Of a stretch of 64,000 nt of DNA, positions 46,161-54,979 are shown one piece after another. The notes beneath the pieces are model-generated. The model saw only the letters and a program-made list of their open reading frames with translations, ran no database searches and had not been told where the DNA came from. Source of the stretch: CBDFMR01 sp965249765 (GTDB lineage Bacteria > Bacteroidota > Bacteroidia > Chitinophagales > Saprospiraceae); contig CBDFMR010000005.1 in NCBI GenBank assembly GCA_965249765.1, forward strand, positions 1,612,001 through 1,676,000, in the 5' to 3' direction. Position numbers and translations under genes: made by a program. Position 1 is the first letter of the stretch; each line of letters starts with the position of its first letter.

Positions 46161-47135
46161 TCATATGTCATGAGCGAGACTAGTGAGTTCTTTTCTCAAT
46201 TCTGTCAAATTAATAGGTACGACACCAGGCTTTTCACAAACTTGTCCTCCTACCACATTGGAAAGTCGGCAAATCTCATCACAAGAGAACCCTCTTACAA
46301 AGGCAAGACTCATGATGCTCAATACTGCATCACCCGCCCCACATACATCTGCTACATTGCGAAGCACCGTAGGGTATAGACCTACCGATGTAGCACTTTG
46401 GTAAAACAACCCATCCTCTCCCAATGTAACATAGACTTGTTCTATCTGTAGAGTGCTTCTAAGCTTAGCTGTAAGAGCACTTAAGTCTTCTTCGTAATTC
46501 CTGATTCTACTATGAGTGGCTTCCAGTATTTCTTTAAGATTAGGCTTGAATATGGCCGCTCCTTTATATTTCCAAAAATTCTTCACCTTAGGATCTACTG
46601 AGAAAGGGACGCCCTGTTCTCTAAGAAATGTCGTGGTCGTCTTTATGAATTCTGAGGTCAGTACTCCCTTGTTGTAATCTTGAAAGACGACAATATCTAT
46701 CTTTTGATTATATATAAGATGCTGAACACTCGTCGTCAAACTCTGCATCACTTGAGGAGAAATATTGTGAACATCTTCATTATCAACCCGTAGTATGTGA
46801 TGATTATCGGCAAGAACTCTTGTCTTGATGGTCGTCTTTCTTTCCGGATCTCGCTCTATAAATTTATGACTTATGCCTTCTGTGGTAAGTGCCTGCAACA
46901 GACTCTTGCTGTTTTGGTCCACACCGATGACACCTATGAGATGCGGTTCTGCTCCCAGATGCTTGAGATTGAGTGCAACATTGGCGGCACCTCCTAGTCT
47001 ATCTTCATACCTTATATCTTCGAGGATAGGGACCGGGGCCTCGGGAGAAATGCGGCTTATACTACCAGTAAGATATCGATCAAGCATGATATCACCTATC
47101 ACCAAGACGTGGATTCCATTAAAGTCAAGTTGCAT
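46161..47135 (-). CDS. rfaE1: D-glycero-beta-D-manno-heptose-7-phosphate kinase (RfaE1/HldE kinase domain)
   Basis: A PfkB-type sugar kinase for ADP-heptose, a precursor of the LPS inner core. The 324-residue protein has VIGDIMLDRYLTGSISRISPEAPVPIL near the start, GGAANVALNLKHLGA and the catalytic GAGDAVLSIMSLAF near 270. The cytidylyl (adenylyl) half of bifunctional HldE is absent and must be encoded elsewhere. Its start lies one base after the KDO transferase stop, placing it in an LPS-core operon. Confidence 0.88.
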   Translation of the reverse strand: MQLDFNGIHVLVIGDIMLDRYLTGSISRISPEAPVPILEDIRYEDRLGGAANVALNLKHLGAEPHLIGVIGVDQNSKSLLQALTTEGISHKFIERDPERKTTIKTRVLADNHHILRVDNEDVHNISPQVMQSLTTSVQHLIYNQKIDIVVFQDYNKGVLTSEFIKTTTTFLREQGVPFSVDPKVKNFWKYKGAAIFKPNLKEILEATHSRIRNYEEDLSALTAKLRSTLQIEQVYVTLGEDGLFYQSATSVGLYPTVLRNVADVCGAGDAVLSIMSLAFVRGFSCDEICRLSNVVGGQVCEKPGVVPINLTELRKELTSLAHDI

Positions 47136-47136
47136 A

Positions 47137-48339
47137 TCAGCTGCGAAGATATAATATGTGTTTCATAATTTTTTCAGATGCCCCACAATTGGACTCCATA
47201 TATTGATCGGGAATAGTACTGGGGTCGTTTTTATCTAGATGTTTTATAGCTTTTTCAAATTCCGATGATGTTTTTATCACACAGATTCCTCGAAGATTTA
47301 CAAGGTCACTGGCTTCTTTAAATTTCTCATAGCGAGGGCCGATAATGACAGGAACAGAATGGGCAAGAGGTTCCAAAATATTGTGAATTCCAGCTCCGAA
47401 ACCACCACCTATGTAGGCTATATCGACATATTGATATAGATCAAATAGTAATCCTATCTTATCAACTACAATGATGTCCTTATCTGAGGTACTTTCAAGG
47501 GTAGAAAAAAAATCAAAATCACGTGTTATCCAACAAGTCATCTTGTATACATTCTCTTGAGATACGTCATGAGGGACAATGAGGATCTTACTATCAAATT
47601 TTTCATTGACAAACTTCTTATAAATATGTTCGTCACTAGGATGTACACTTCCCAAAAGAAAGATCTCCTTGTCCTTCCAATCTTTGATAGAATCAATATT
47701 CTTACATCTGTCCTTTCTCTGCAAAACGTTGTCTATTCTTGTGTCTCCAGCGACTTCTGATTCAATACCATGAGGGGAAAGTAGCTCTACAGAATTTTGA
47801 TCCTGGACAAATATTTTATTGAAGCATAGTAAGCTATTTAGAGTCTGCTTGCCATACCACTTAAAAAGGTATTGGTTTTTTCTAAATATAGCCGAAACAA
47901 GAATTAGTGGAATACTCCTTTCCTTTATTGCATTCAAGTGATTTCTCCAAAATTCATACTTCACCCAAATGACCAAATCAGGATTGAGAGCTTTTACAGT
48001 TGCCGATGCCGTAGAGCCTTTGTCTGATAACATATAAAAATGAAAATCAGAAGAATTCTTTATAACTGATGATTCTATACCAGAGGCAGAAAAAAAACTC
48101 ACCGCAACTTTAAAAAGCTTCCTCTTTTTTATTTCCTCTATCAGTGACCTTGCTTGCTCGTACTCTCCAAGTGACGCACAATGAAACCAAACCAGCGGCC
48201 CTGGGTACTGAAATCTATATTCTTTTATTCTGGATATTGATTGACGTCTGCCTTTGATGATACGAGCAGACTTGCGGTTCCATAATGCACTGAACCTTAA
48301 GTAAATATCGATGAGGGTAGGGACGAGGCTGTAAATGAT
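47137..48339 (-). CDS. waaA: 3-deoxy-D-manno-octulosonic acid (KDO) transferase
   Basis: Adds KDO to lipid A. The C-terminal part shows the GT-B signatures: VAGDTRIDNVLQR near 190, AYIGGGFGAGIHNILEPLAHSVPVIIGPRYEKF near 315. The N-terminal part holds GPLVWFHCASLGEYEQARSLIEEI, the essential region. The first ATG, GTG or TTG in frame is the GTG at 48102, inside this domain, so a start there would remove the catalytic Glu. The frame is open from 48342 and begins EIIYSLVPTLIDIYLRF, which aligns with real KDO transferase starts; I therefore place the start at the ATC (48339) or ATT (48336). It begins 11 bp after the upstream stop. Confidence 0.85.
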   Translation of the reverse strand: MIYSLVPTLIDIYLRFSALWNRKSARIIKGRRQSISRIKEYRFQYPGPLVWFHCASLGEYEQARSLIEEIKKRKLFKVAVSFFSASGIESSVIKNSSDFHFYMLSDKGSTASATVKALNPDLVIWVKYEFWRNHLNAIKERSIPLILVSAIFRKNQYLFKWYGKQTLNSLLCFNKIFVQDQNSVELLSPHGIESEVAGDTRIDNVLQRKDRCKNIDSIKDWKDKEIFLLGSVHPSDEHIYKKFVNEKFDSKILIVPHDVSQENVYKMTCWITRDFDFFSTLESTSDKDIIVVDKIGLLFDLYQYVDIAYIGGGFGAGIHNILEPLAHSVPVIIGPRYEKFKEASDLVNLRGICVIKTSSEFEKAIKHLDKNDPSTIPDQYMESNCGASEKIMKHILYLRS

Positions 48340-48350
48340 TTCTTAATTAG

Positions 48351-49106
48351 TTAATAGTAAATTTCCTCACCGGAATATTGACCAGTATAGATAGGTATGA
48401 TCCACGTGGCAGTTATTCCATATGTCATATCTAGCCTAGAGCTGTCATCCGTTAGGCCTGTATCATAATTGACAGATCTTACATTTTTAGTAAATCCCTG
48501 AATGAAATCGAATGAGAGTCTCATGTTGATCCTCTTATTAGGTGACAAATACATCAAACCAATACTTTCTTTGAGCGCCATACCTCTAGTGAGTCTATCA
48601 TATCCCTTGGCATAATCCCCCTCTATTTGTGGCACAGATTGAGTGTCATCCTGAATCCTAATCTTGTGTGCGAGCATACCTCCACCGGCCGTCATTCTGA
48701 TCCCCAATCGTTTTTTATCATTGAAAGGAAAGAATTTACCCACATTCAGTCCCATATAGAGCCCTCTTTCACGTAATAGGACAGTAGCCGTAAAGTTATT
48801 GATTCCGAGGATATCGTCTCGATCATTCCTCAAGGGAGCCAGTGGATCCTCATGCACATTGTTGCCAAAAATGAATTTTACTTCACCTCCCATAATCCAG
48901 TTGCTGCCAGTCATATAATCAAGACTTCCTCCCATACTAAAATTGTTGCCAAATCTATCGGCGAGATCTCCTCCAGGTAGATCAAGGCCATAGGAAAGAT
49001 TGATCAGATAGACGGAACTAGAGGAATGATCCTCTTTGTCCTGAGCTATACCTGATTTGGTCACTAAGACTATCAATATGATCAATGTAATTATTCTCAC
49101 AGCCAC
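48351..49106 (-). CDS. Hypothetical outer-membrane beta-barrel protein
   Basis: A 251-residue protein with a signal peptide (about 1-21), ending in alternating aromatic strands (TYGITATWIIPIYTGQY). The SYGLDLPGGDLADRFGNNFSMGGSLDY pattern resembles Bacteroidota outer-membrane barrel proteins found close to KDO transferase and heptose genes. No catalytic motif. It begins the leftward LPS-core gene run: barrel protein, KDO transferase, heptose kinase. Confidence 0.78.
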   Translation of the reverse strand: MAVRIITLIILIVLVTKSGIAQDKEDHSSSSVYLINLSYGLDLPGGDLADRFGNNFSMGGSLDYMTGSNWIMGGEVKFIFGNNVHEDPLAPLRNDRDDILGINNFTATVLLRERGLYMGLNVGKFFPFNDKKRLGIRMTAGGGMLAHKIRIQDDTQSVPQIEGDYAKGYDRLTRGMALKESIGLMYLSPNKRINMRLSFDFIQGFTKNVRSVNYDTGLTDDSSRLDMTYGITATWIIPIYTGQYSGEEIYY

Positions 49107-49226
49107 AATATAGTAACTATATAAATGAGAATGACGTCCTCTATGATATCTCTGAGTGATTCTTTTAAATCATATTATATTCTCTGATTCTGATGAGACG
49201 GACGACATTGATATGTGTTAATATTA

Positions 49227-49234
49227 TAACTTTG
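49227..49234 (+). promoter_or_regulatory. -7 box (TAACTTTG) for uxs, nearly leaderless
   Basis: TAACTTTG matches TAnnTTTG and ends five bases before the ATG at 49240. TTG at 49208-49210 lies 16 bp upstream as a -33 element. The transcript should begin at about the A of the start codon. Confidence 0.6.
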
Positions 49235-49239
49235 CGCAT

Positions 49240-50190
49240 ATGTCAGATAAGAGAATATTGATTACTGGAGCAGCTGGATTTATTGGTTCACACTTATCAG
49301 ATCGCTTTATAGCCGAGGGTTTTGCTACCATTGGCATGGATAATTTACTTACTGGATCCTTGAGCAATATCGAGCATCTATTTAGCCATGAGCGATTTAC
49401 ATATTATCATCATGATGTCACCAAGTTTGTCCATGTACCGGGTAATCTTGATTATATATTACATTTCGCCTCACCTGCCAGTCCTATTGACTATCTCCAG
49501 ATGCCCATACAGACCTTAAAAGTGGGTAGCCTAGGAACACATAACTTACTTGGCTTGGCTAAGGAGAAGAATGCCCGATTATTGATTGCTTCTACCTCGG
49601 AGGTATATGGTGATCCACTTGTACATCCACAACACGAATCATACTGGGGTAATGTAAATCCTATTGGTCCTAGAGGTGTATATGATGAAGCAAAGCGATT
49701 TCAAGAAGCCATTACAATGGCTTATCATACCTATCACGGACTAGAGACGAGGATAGTGCGCATATTTAATACTTATGGTCCCAGGATGCGAATCAATGAT
49801 GGAAGGGCATTGCCAGCTTTTTTTAGTCAAGCAATCAGAGGTGAAGACATTACGGTATTCGGCGATGGAAGCCAGACTAGATCCTTTTGCTACATTGACG
49901 ATCTAGTCGAGGGAATTTATAGATTGCTCTTGAGTGACTATGCTTACCCAGTAAATCTAGGAAATCCATCTGAGATTAGCATCAAGGATACTGCCGAAGA
50001 GATTGTAAAGCTAGTTGGAGATACGTCATCTAAGATAGTATATCGAGACCTGCCTATTGATGATCCCAAGCAACGCCAACCTGATATATCCAAGGCCAAA
50101 GAATTGATAGATTGGACACCAAAAATTGATCGATCAGAAGGATTTGCTAGGACATATGAGTATTTCAAGCATGTGCTTGCTATCCAATAG
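49240..50190 (+). CDS. uxs: UDP-glucuronate decarboxylase (UDP-xylose synthase)
   Basis: An extended short-chain dehydrogenase that converts UDP-glucuronate to UDP-xylose. The 316-residue protein has the NAD site GAAGFIGSHL near 9-18, the FASPASPIDYLQMPIQTLKVGSLGT segment diagnostic of UXS, the STSEVYGDP strand and the catalytic YDEAK near 148-152. Arg residues for the carboxylate lie in RIFNTYGPRMRINDGR. It is longer-range evidence for surface glycan synthesis near LPS-core genes. The end overlaps the convergent pgk by 11 bp. Confidence 0.93.
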   Translation: MSDKRILITGAAGFIGSHLSDRFIAEGFATIGMDNLLTGSLSNIEHLFSHERFTYYHHDVTKFVHVPGNLDYILHFASPASPIDYLQMPIQTLKVGSLGTHNLLGLAKEKNARLLIASTSEVYGDPLVHPQHESYWGNVNPIGPRGVYDEAKRFQEAITMAYHTYHGLETRIVRIFNTYGPRMRINDGRALPAFFSQAIRGEDITVFGDGSQTRSFCYIDDLVEGIYRLLLSDYAYPVNLGNPSEISIKDTAEEIVKLVGDTSSKIVYRDLPIDDPKQRQPDISKAKELIDWTPKIDRSEGFARTYEYFKHVLAIQ

Positions 50191-51388
50191 CCTCAATCCC
50201 GGGAAGTGATTTTCCTTCAAGGAATTCCAGCATGGCGCCACCACCTGTCGATACAAAGCTCATACGATCTGCAACACCCGCCTTATTAATGGCTGATACG
50301 GAATCTCCACCTCCGATAAGACTATAAGCTCCTTTGTCTGTAGCATCTGCGAGTGCTTGAGCTACAGAGAATGTGCCTTTTGAAAAGTTTTCAAACTCAA
50401 AGACTCCCATGGGGCCATTCCAGAGGATACTTCCTGATTCGATGATCTTTCTTCGATATAACAGGGAAGCATTGGGACCTATATCCAGGCCCATCCAGGA
50501 TTCTGGAATGCTTGCACTGTCGGAAACCCTGAATGCAGAATCAGCAGAGAACCCATCAGCGATGACACTGTCTTCTGGTAAGAAAATGTCAGTATTGTTT
50601 TCTCTTGCCTTATTAAGGATATCTTCAGCCAGACCTAGAAAATCGTTTTCGCACAGTGATTTTCCGATGTCGCCACCTTGGACCTTGATAAATGTATAAG
50701 CCATGCCGCCTCCTATAAGTATGTTATCGGCCTTCTCAATCAGGCGATCGAGGAGTTTTATCTTGTCAGAGACTTTGGCTCCTCCAATGATTGCAGTAAA
50801 AGGTCGTGCAGGACTACCTAGAAAGTACTTGGCGTTTTTGATTTCTTCGGTCATTAGGTATCCATAAGCTTTCTCCACTGGCTTAAAATAATTGGCGACT
50901 ACGACAGTAGAAGCGTGGGATCGATGCGCTGTTCCAAAAGCATCATTGACATACACTTCTCCTATTGCGGCCAATCGAGCAGCAAATTCGGGATCTCCTT
51001 CTTTTTCTTCACTATGAAATCTCGTGTTCTCAAGGAGAAGTACCTCACCATCATGCAATCTCTTGGACTTGGTCAGTGCCTCATCACCTACACAATCAGC
51101 GCTGAATCCTACTGGGACATCTAGTATTTCCCTCAGATAGGGAAGTAGGTGACTCAGCGTGAATTTCTGAACGTCAATGCTGCCATCATCTCTCAATTTT
51201 TTTAAGGGTTGACCTAGGTGAGACATTAGAATTAGTCTACTGCCTTGAGACAAAATGTATTTGATGGAAGGAAGAGCTTTGACAATGCGAGTATCATCTG
51301 TGATTTCATGGGCAGCATTCATTGGTACATTGAAATCTACCCTCATCAGAACCCTTTTTCCTTTAAGGTCTAGCTGTTCCAGATTCAT
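50180..51388 (-). CDS. pgk: Phosphoglycerate kinase
   Basis: Glycolytic enzyme, 402 residues. It has the N-terminal MRVDFNVPM motif near 16, a SHLGQP loop near 55, the hinge FLGSPARPFTAIIGGAKVSDKI near 190 and nucleotide-binding GGGDSVSAINKAG near 360. All usual blocks are present. The gap gene lies 38 bp upstream on the same strand, so gap-pgk form one operon. Confidence 0.97.
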   Translation of the reverse strand: MNLEQLDLKGKRVLMRVDFNVPMNAAHEITDDTRIVKALPSIKYILSQGSRLILMSHLGQPLKKLRDDGSIDVQKFTLSHLLPYLREILDVPVGFSADCVGDEALTKSKRLHDGEVLLLENTRFHSEEKEGDPEFAARLAAIGEVYVNDAFGTAHRSHASTVVVANYFKPVEKAYGYLMTEEIKNAKYFLGSPARPFTAIIGGAKVSDKIKLLDRLIEKADNILIGGGMAYTFIKVQGGDIGKSLCENDFLGLAEDILNKARENNTDIFLPEDSVIADGFSADSAFRVSDSASIPESWMGLDIGPNASLLYRRKIIESGSILWNGPMGVFEFENFSKGTFSVAQALADATDKGAYSLIGGGDSVSAINKAGVADRMSFVSTGGGAMLEFLEGKSLPGIEAIG

Positions 51389-51426
51389 CTTTTATTTTTT
51401 TCTGACAGCATCAACGATGTCATCAT

Positions 51427-52428
51427 CTAATTAATAGGCAGTTTTTCCGTAAGATCAGCAAGTCTTGCTGAGTAGCCGGCCTCATTGTCATACCAGCAGA
51501 TGACCTTCAGCATGTTGCCTGATACGGTGGTCATCAAAGAATCAAAAATGCACGAGTGAGGATTTCCTATAATGTCAGAGGAGACGAGATGATCCTCACT
51601 ATATTCTATTATTCCCTCATATGCATTTTTAGATGCTTCTTTAAAAACTCGATTTACCTCATCCACAGTTACAGATTTATTGAGTACTACATTCAAGTCT
51701 ACCAGAGATCCGGATATGACTGGCACCCTGATAGCAATTGCCTTGAGTTTACCTTTCAATTCAGGTATTACTACGACCGTAGCATTGGCAGCCCCGGTTG
51801 TCGTGGGTACGATATTGACAGCTGCTGCTCTAGCTCTTCTCAAGTCCTTATGTGGAGAATCTTGAAGTCGTTGATCAGCCGTATAAGCGTGTACTGTAGT
51901 CATCATCCCAGTTTCGATACCCCATGTATTGTGTATTAGAAAAGCGATGGGTGCGAGACAGTTAGTGGTACAGGACGCATTGGAAAAAAGAAAAGCGTTT
52001 AGGTCATCTTTGTCATTGTTTACACCGAGAACCACAGTCTCGAAAGAATCATCCTTTCCTGGAGCTGAGATAACAACTTTCTTTGCGCCGGCTGTTAAAT
52101 GTTTTGCTGCAGTTTCTTTGGTCCTGAACCTTCCTGTACATTCCAAGACTATGTCGACCTTTAATTCAGCCCAAGGCAATTTCTCCGGATCCTTTTCACT
52201 ATAAGCGTGGATATACTTTCCATCAACAACAATAGAGTCGTCGTCACTGCTGACGGGCACATCGAAGTTTCCTTGGGCACTATCATGGGTCAATAAATAA
52301 GCCAGGGTCCTATTATCAGTCAAATCGTTAATAGCTACAATATCTACTTGATCGCTGTAAATCAGATTGCGGAAGGTCAATCTTCCAATTCTGCCAAAGC
52401 CATTAATGGCCACTCTCTTTTTAATCAT
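51427..52428 (-). CDS. gap: Glyceraldehyde-3-phosphate dehydrogenase
   Basis: Type I GAPDH of 333 residues. The NAD fold opens with GFGRIGRLTFRN (10-21), the catalytic Cys lies in SNASCTTNCLAP near 152, the His in MMTTVHAYTADQRLQDSPH and the phosphate site in RRARAAAVNIVPTTTGAA. Classic length. First gene of the gap-pgk operon; it lies just after the terminator of the copper monooxygenase operon. Confidence 0.97.
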   Translation of the reverse strand: MIKKRVAINGFGRIGRLTFRNLIYSDQVDIVAINDLTDNRTLAYLLTHDSAQGNFDVPVSSDDDSIVVDGKYIHAYSEKDPEKLPWAELKVDIVLECTGRFRTKETAAKHLTAGAKKVVISAPGKDDSFETVVLGVNNDKDDLNAFLFSNASCTTNCLAPIAFLIHNTWGIETGMMTTVHAYTADQRLQDSPHKDLRRARAAAVNIVPTTTGAANATVVVIPELKGKLKAIAIRVPVISGSLVDLNVVLNKSVTVDEVNRVFKEASKNAYEGIIEYSEDHLVSSDIIGNPHSCIFDSLMTTVSGNMLKVICWYDNEAGYSARLADLTEKLPIN

Positions 52429-52443
52429 CCTTGATATTCACTT

Positions 52444-52469
52444 AAAAAACAAGGGAGGCGAACCTCCCT
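52444..52469 (-). terminator. Rho-independent terminator of the copper monooxygenase-redoxin operon
   Basis: A 7-bp stem (AGGGAGG/CCTCCCT) with loop CGAA is followed on the minus strand by TTGTTTTTT. It sits 31 bp after the stop at 52501. Confidence 0.88.
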
Positions 52470-52500
52470 ATTGATACTATTATTTAACCGTTAGATACAA

Positions 52501-54108
52501 TTATTGTTTAACGAATTTCTCGGAGATTGAAAATCCATTTCCGTACATATTGAGAAAGTAAATACCGGGGACTAGATCGCTTGACCTGAAGTGAATTGCT
52601 TGCTCACCGGAATTGAAAAATTCTCCCTGCCTCATCTTTCTGACTACAGTTCCGTTGACATCGACAATGTCTACATTGATAGGCATTCCGTGCTTCAAAG
52701 AAAATGTAACGTTTACATGATCATTAACAGGATTTGGAAAGATAGGATTGACCTTGAAATCTCTTTCTTTGATTCCCAGGTCTTCAAGACCTACAGTAGG
52801 GTCAAAAACTACATTTTCATCCCCCTCCCGATAATCAACATATAAGAGTGGTAAGTAGTACATTTCATCATTGGTTCCTTCACCCCATGTCACCGTAACT
52901 GGTGGATTACTTGGATTGTCAGGATTTTCGCTCGTGTTGTCGTAGGTGGCAATGGCATGAACGATAGATCCAGCTTCAGCAACAATAAACTTTGGGAAAT
53001 AATAATTACCCTGCCAGTTAAAATCCCATTCAGGAATGCTGATCAATGGCACAGTGCTACCATCGGTATGTTCGATATACACTTCCCAATCTTCACCTAG
53101 CAAATGCATATGTGGAGATAGTCCAATAAAACTTAAGCCATTGGGTATTGTCCATTGACCATGGAATGTCTTGACCTGCTCAGGCTGCATGACAAAAGAG
53201 AAAAATCCACCTACACCAAAAGGCGGTAAATCAAAAGGCAGCATAATGCGATCCTGAACAAATCTGTCTACAGTTTCTTCATTATCTGCAAAGAATATAT
53301 TTACAGCACTTCTGTCTGTTTCAGCTGTAGTCCAAGGGGCATAGTGTACCTGAATCACGATGTCAGCGCCTTCATGAAGGGTCTGACCCAATCCGTCAGG
53401 ATACCATATCGGCTTTTGACCGGGAACATAACCCGGGTATTGTTTTTGATCTAGAAGCTCTAGTTGATCACCATTGTCAAATCCTCCAAAACCAGGGAAT
53501 CCATATTCCGGTGTTTGAGCATCAGAATTAGCCGCAACACCTTCAGTATCCTCAAAGATGAGGGCATGATGTACTATCTTTCTGTTGCCAGCACGGAATT
53601 CTACGGCCTTGACGATCTTGTCTTCCGTCAATCCGGTAGGAAGGACGAAGTACATGTAAGAGTCTCTATTGTTCCCTAGATGAGTATGGCTCTGTGTCAT
53701 CTCAACTACCAGATCAGGGTCACCCAACAATGATCCACTTGGAAAATCAGGGAAGGGAGGTTCTTCATTGGCATTGCCATACGGTGCTCCTGCATCTACC
53801 CAATTGGCGATTGTCTGTATTTCCTCTTCGCTCAAGAAATTTTCCTCAATGAATCTTGAGTAACTCGGATCGGCTTGCCACGGAGGCATAATCCTGTTGC
53901 TCGTTACAAATTTTATCATTCCAAGGTTAGATGATATCTCTTCATAGTTTGTCAGTGGGGTGAAGTACTCGGCTCCTATTTCTCCTGCTCTGTGGCATGT
54001 GGAGCAATGGTCGTAAATTATCTGAGCAACATCGCCTGTGAATGTAGGTTGTGCCGTTAGGAATAGCGATATACCTGATAAGAAAATAGTAAGAATAGAC
54101 TTATTCAT
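52501..54108 (-). CDS. Cytochrome c / copper type II monooxygenase-like secreted protein with T9SS domain
   Basis: A 535-residue exported protein, with a signal peptide at 1-20. A cytochrome c-like segment carries one CSTCH haem motif (residues 35-39) and a distal Met region MPPWQAD. A body like ascorbate-dependent copper type II monooxygenases follows, with the paired His in KIVHHALIF and HVQVHYAP-like ligands. HMH sits in LSPHMHLLGEDWEVY near 333 and a Met in NDEMYYLPL. The end is a T9SS type A sorting domain (FPNPVNDHVNVTFSL, GIYFLNMYGNG). A role in surface oxidation is inferred; the substrate is unknown. It is coupled to the redoxin gene by a 4-bp overlap. Confidence 0.85.
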   Translation of the reverse strand: MNKSILTIFLSGISLFLTAQPTFTGDVAQIIYDHCSTCHRAGEIGAEYFTPLTNYEEISSNLGMIKFVTSNRIMPPWQADPSYSRFIEENFLSEEEIQTIANWVDAGAPYGNANEEPPFPDFPSGSLLGDPDLVVEMTQSHTHLGNNRDSYMYFVLPTGLTEDKIVKAVEFRAGNRKIVHHALIFEDTEGVAANSDAQTPEYGFPGFGGFDNGDQLELLDQKQYPGYVPGQKPIWYPDGLGQTLHEGADIVIQVHYAPWTTAETDRSAVNIFFADNEETVDRFVQDRIMLPFDLPPFGVGGFFSFVMQPEQVKTFHGQWTIPNGLSFIGLSPHMHLLGEDWEVYIEHTDGSTVPLISIPEWDFNWQGNYYFPKFIVAEAGSIVHAIATYDNTSENPDNPSNPPVTVTWGEGTNDEMYYLPLLYVDYREGDENVVFDPTVGLEDLGIKERDFKVNPIFPNPVNDHVNVTFSLKHGMPINVDIVDVNGTVVRKMRQGEFFNSGEQAIHFRSSDLVPGIYFLNMYGNGFSISEKFVKQ

Positions 54109-54662
54109 TTTGATTGTGTTTCCCTCCTACTCGCTGTAGGGAATTTTTCATTAAAATTAATAAAACATCCGATTGCTTGAGTTTCTGAGTAGGGTACATC
54201 TTCACCATTGGTTATCCGAGAAAGAACATCTCTCAACTCGTGAGCGGTGATAACGCGTCGACGCTTACTCAACTTAAAATAAGAATTGTCGATGCGACCC
54301 TTATAGATCACCTTGTCCTTGGTGGCATTGTAGACGACAACTTCCGGGGTGATGGTGACATCAAACTTCCTCGTGACTTTCTTGAAGTAGTCAGATTTCA
54401 ATTCGAATTCGAGCTCGTGTTCTGTGCCAAAAGCATCTATTTCCTCAGGTTTAGATGAAAAATTGGGAAAGAGACCTATGAATCTAACCTTGTCATGGTA
54501 GGTATTATAAATGTCTCGAATCTCTGGTATATAGTATTTGGCAATGACGCAGTCCTCTAGGAAGAACATATAGACAATGATTTCATCATCGGTTGCAACG
54601 CCTTCCTTTTTAGATGGTAGAAAGGATAGGAGGGTAAATAATATGGTTATTGTGAGTTTCAA
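54105..54662 (-). CDS. Redoxin-domain protein partnering the copper monooxygenase
   Basis: A 185-residue exported thioredoxin-fold (AhpC/TSA-like) protein, with a short signal sequence at 1-17. The peroxidatic-type single Cys lies in FFLEDCVIAKYYIPEIRDIY; the family more often has DCPI. The C-terminal signature ITPEVVVYNATKDKVIYKGRIDNSYFKLSKRR is followed by AHELRDVL and AIGCFINF. This redoxin type commonly neighbours or is fused to the copper monooxygenase/cytochrome c protein encoded next. First gene of that operon. A thiol or copper-maturation role is inferred only. Confidence 0.82.
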   Translation of the reverse strand: MKLTITILFTLLSFLPSKKEGVATDDEIIVYMFFLEDCVIAKYYIPEIRDIYNTYHDKVRFIGLFPNFSSKPEEIDAFGTEHELEFELKSDYFKKVTRKFDVTITPEVVVYNATKDKVIYKGRIDNSYFKLSKRRRVITAHELRDVLSRITNGEDVPYSETQAIGCFINFNEKFPTASRRETQSK

Positions 54663-54753
54663 GTAATATCCTATTGTCTAAAGACGAAAGATTGTTTAAA
54701 CTGTAACATAAATCAATTCGTAAATTTCTATTTTTAATATGGAGGAAAGATAA

Positions 54754-54761
54754 TATATTTG
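54754..54761 (+). promoter_or_regulatory. -7 box (TATATTTG) for tRNA-Glu
   Basis: TATATTTG fits TAnnTTTG and lies 29 bp before the tRNA, a plausible leader for processing. The -33 position is a T-rich tract without a clear TTG. Confidence 0.5.
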
Positions 54762-54790
54762 CGCTGCTTTTAACAAGACACTTCCGATAT

Positions 54791-54862
54791 GGCCCGTTCG
54801 TCTATCGGCTAGGACGCCAGGTTTTCATCCTGGTAAGAGGGGTTCGATTCCCCTACGGGCTA
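54791..54862 (+). tRNA. tRNA-Glu (UUC)
   Basis: Cloverleaf of 72 nt: acceptor GGCCCGT pairs with ACGGGCT, including one G-U at the end. The anticodon stem CCAGG/CCTGG encloses the loop TTTTCAT, hence anticodon UUC. The T arm is GGGG TTCGATT CCCC. Discriminator A, no encoded CCA. It marks the border between ordered genes on the left and the mobile-element-rich stretch on the right. Confidence 0.95.
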
Positions 54863-54868
54863 CTTTAT

Positions 54869-54905
54869 ACCCTCTGTAAGTCTTTGATTTACAGAGGGTT
54901 TGTTC
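54869..54905 (+). terminator. Terminator after tRNA-Glu
   Basis: A perfect 11-bp stem (ACCCTCTGTAA with TTACAGAGGGT) and 9-nt loop start six bases after the tRNA, followed by TTGTTCTTT. Confidence 0.82.
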
Positions 54906-54979
54906 TTTAATTTGTAATTATAACTAGTATTGTAACTACCTGAGTAGTTACAGGGCATTAAATCATTTATATTCACACG

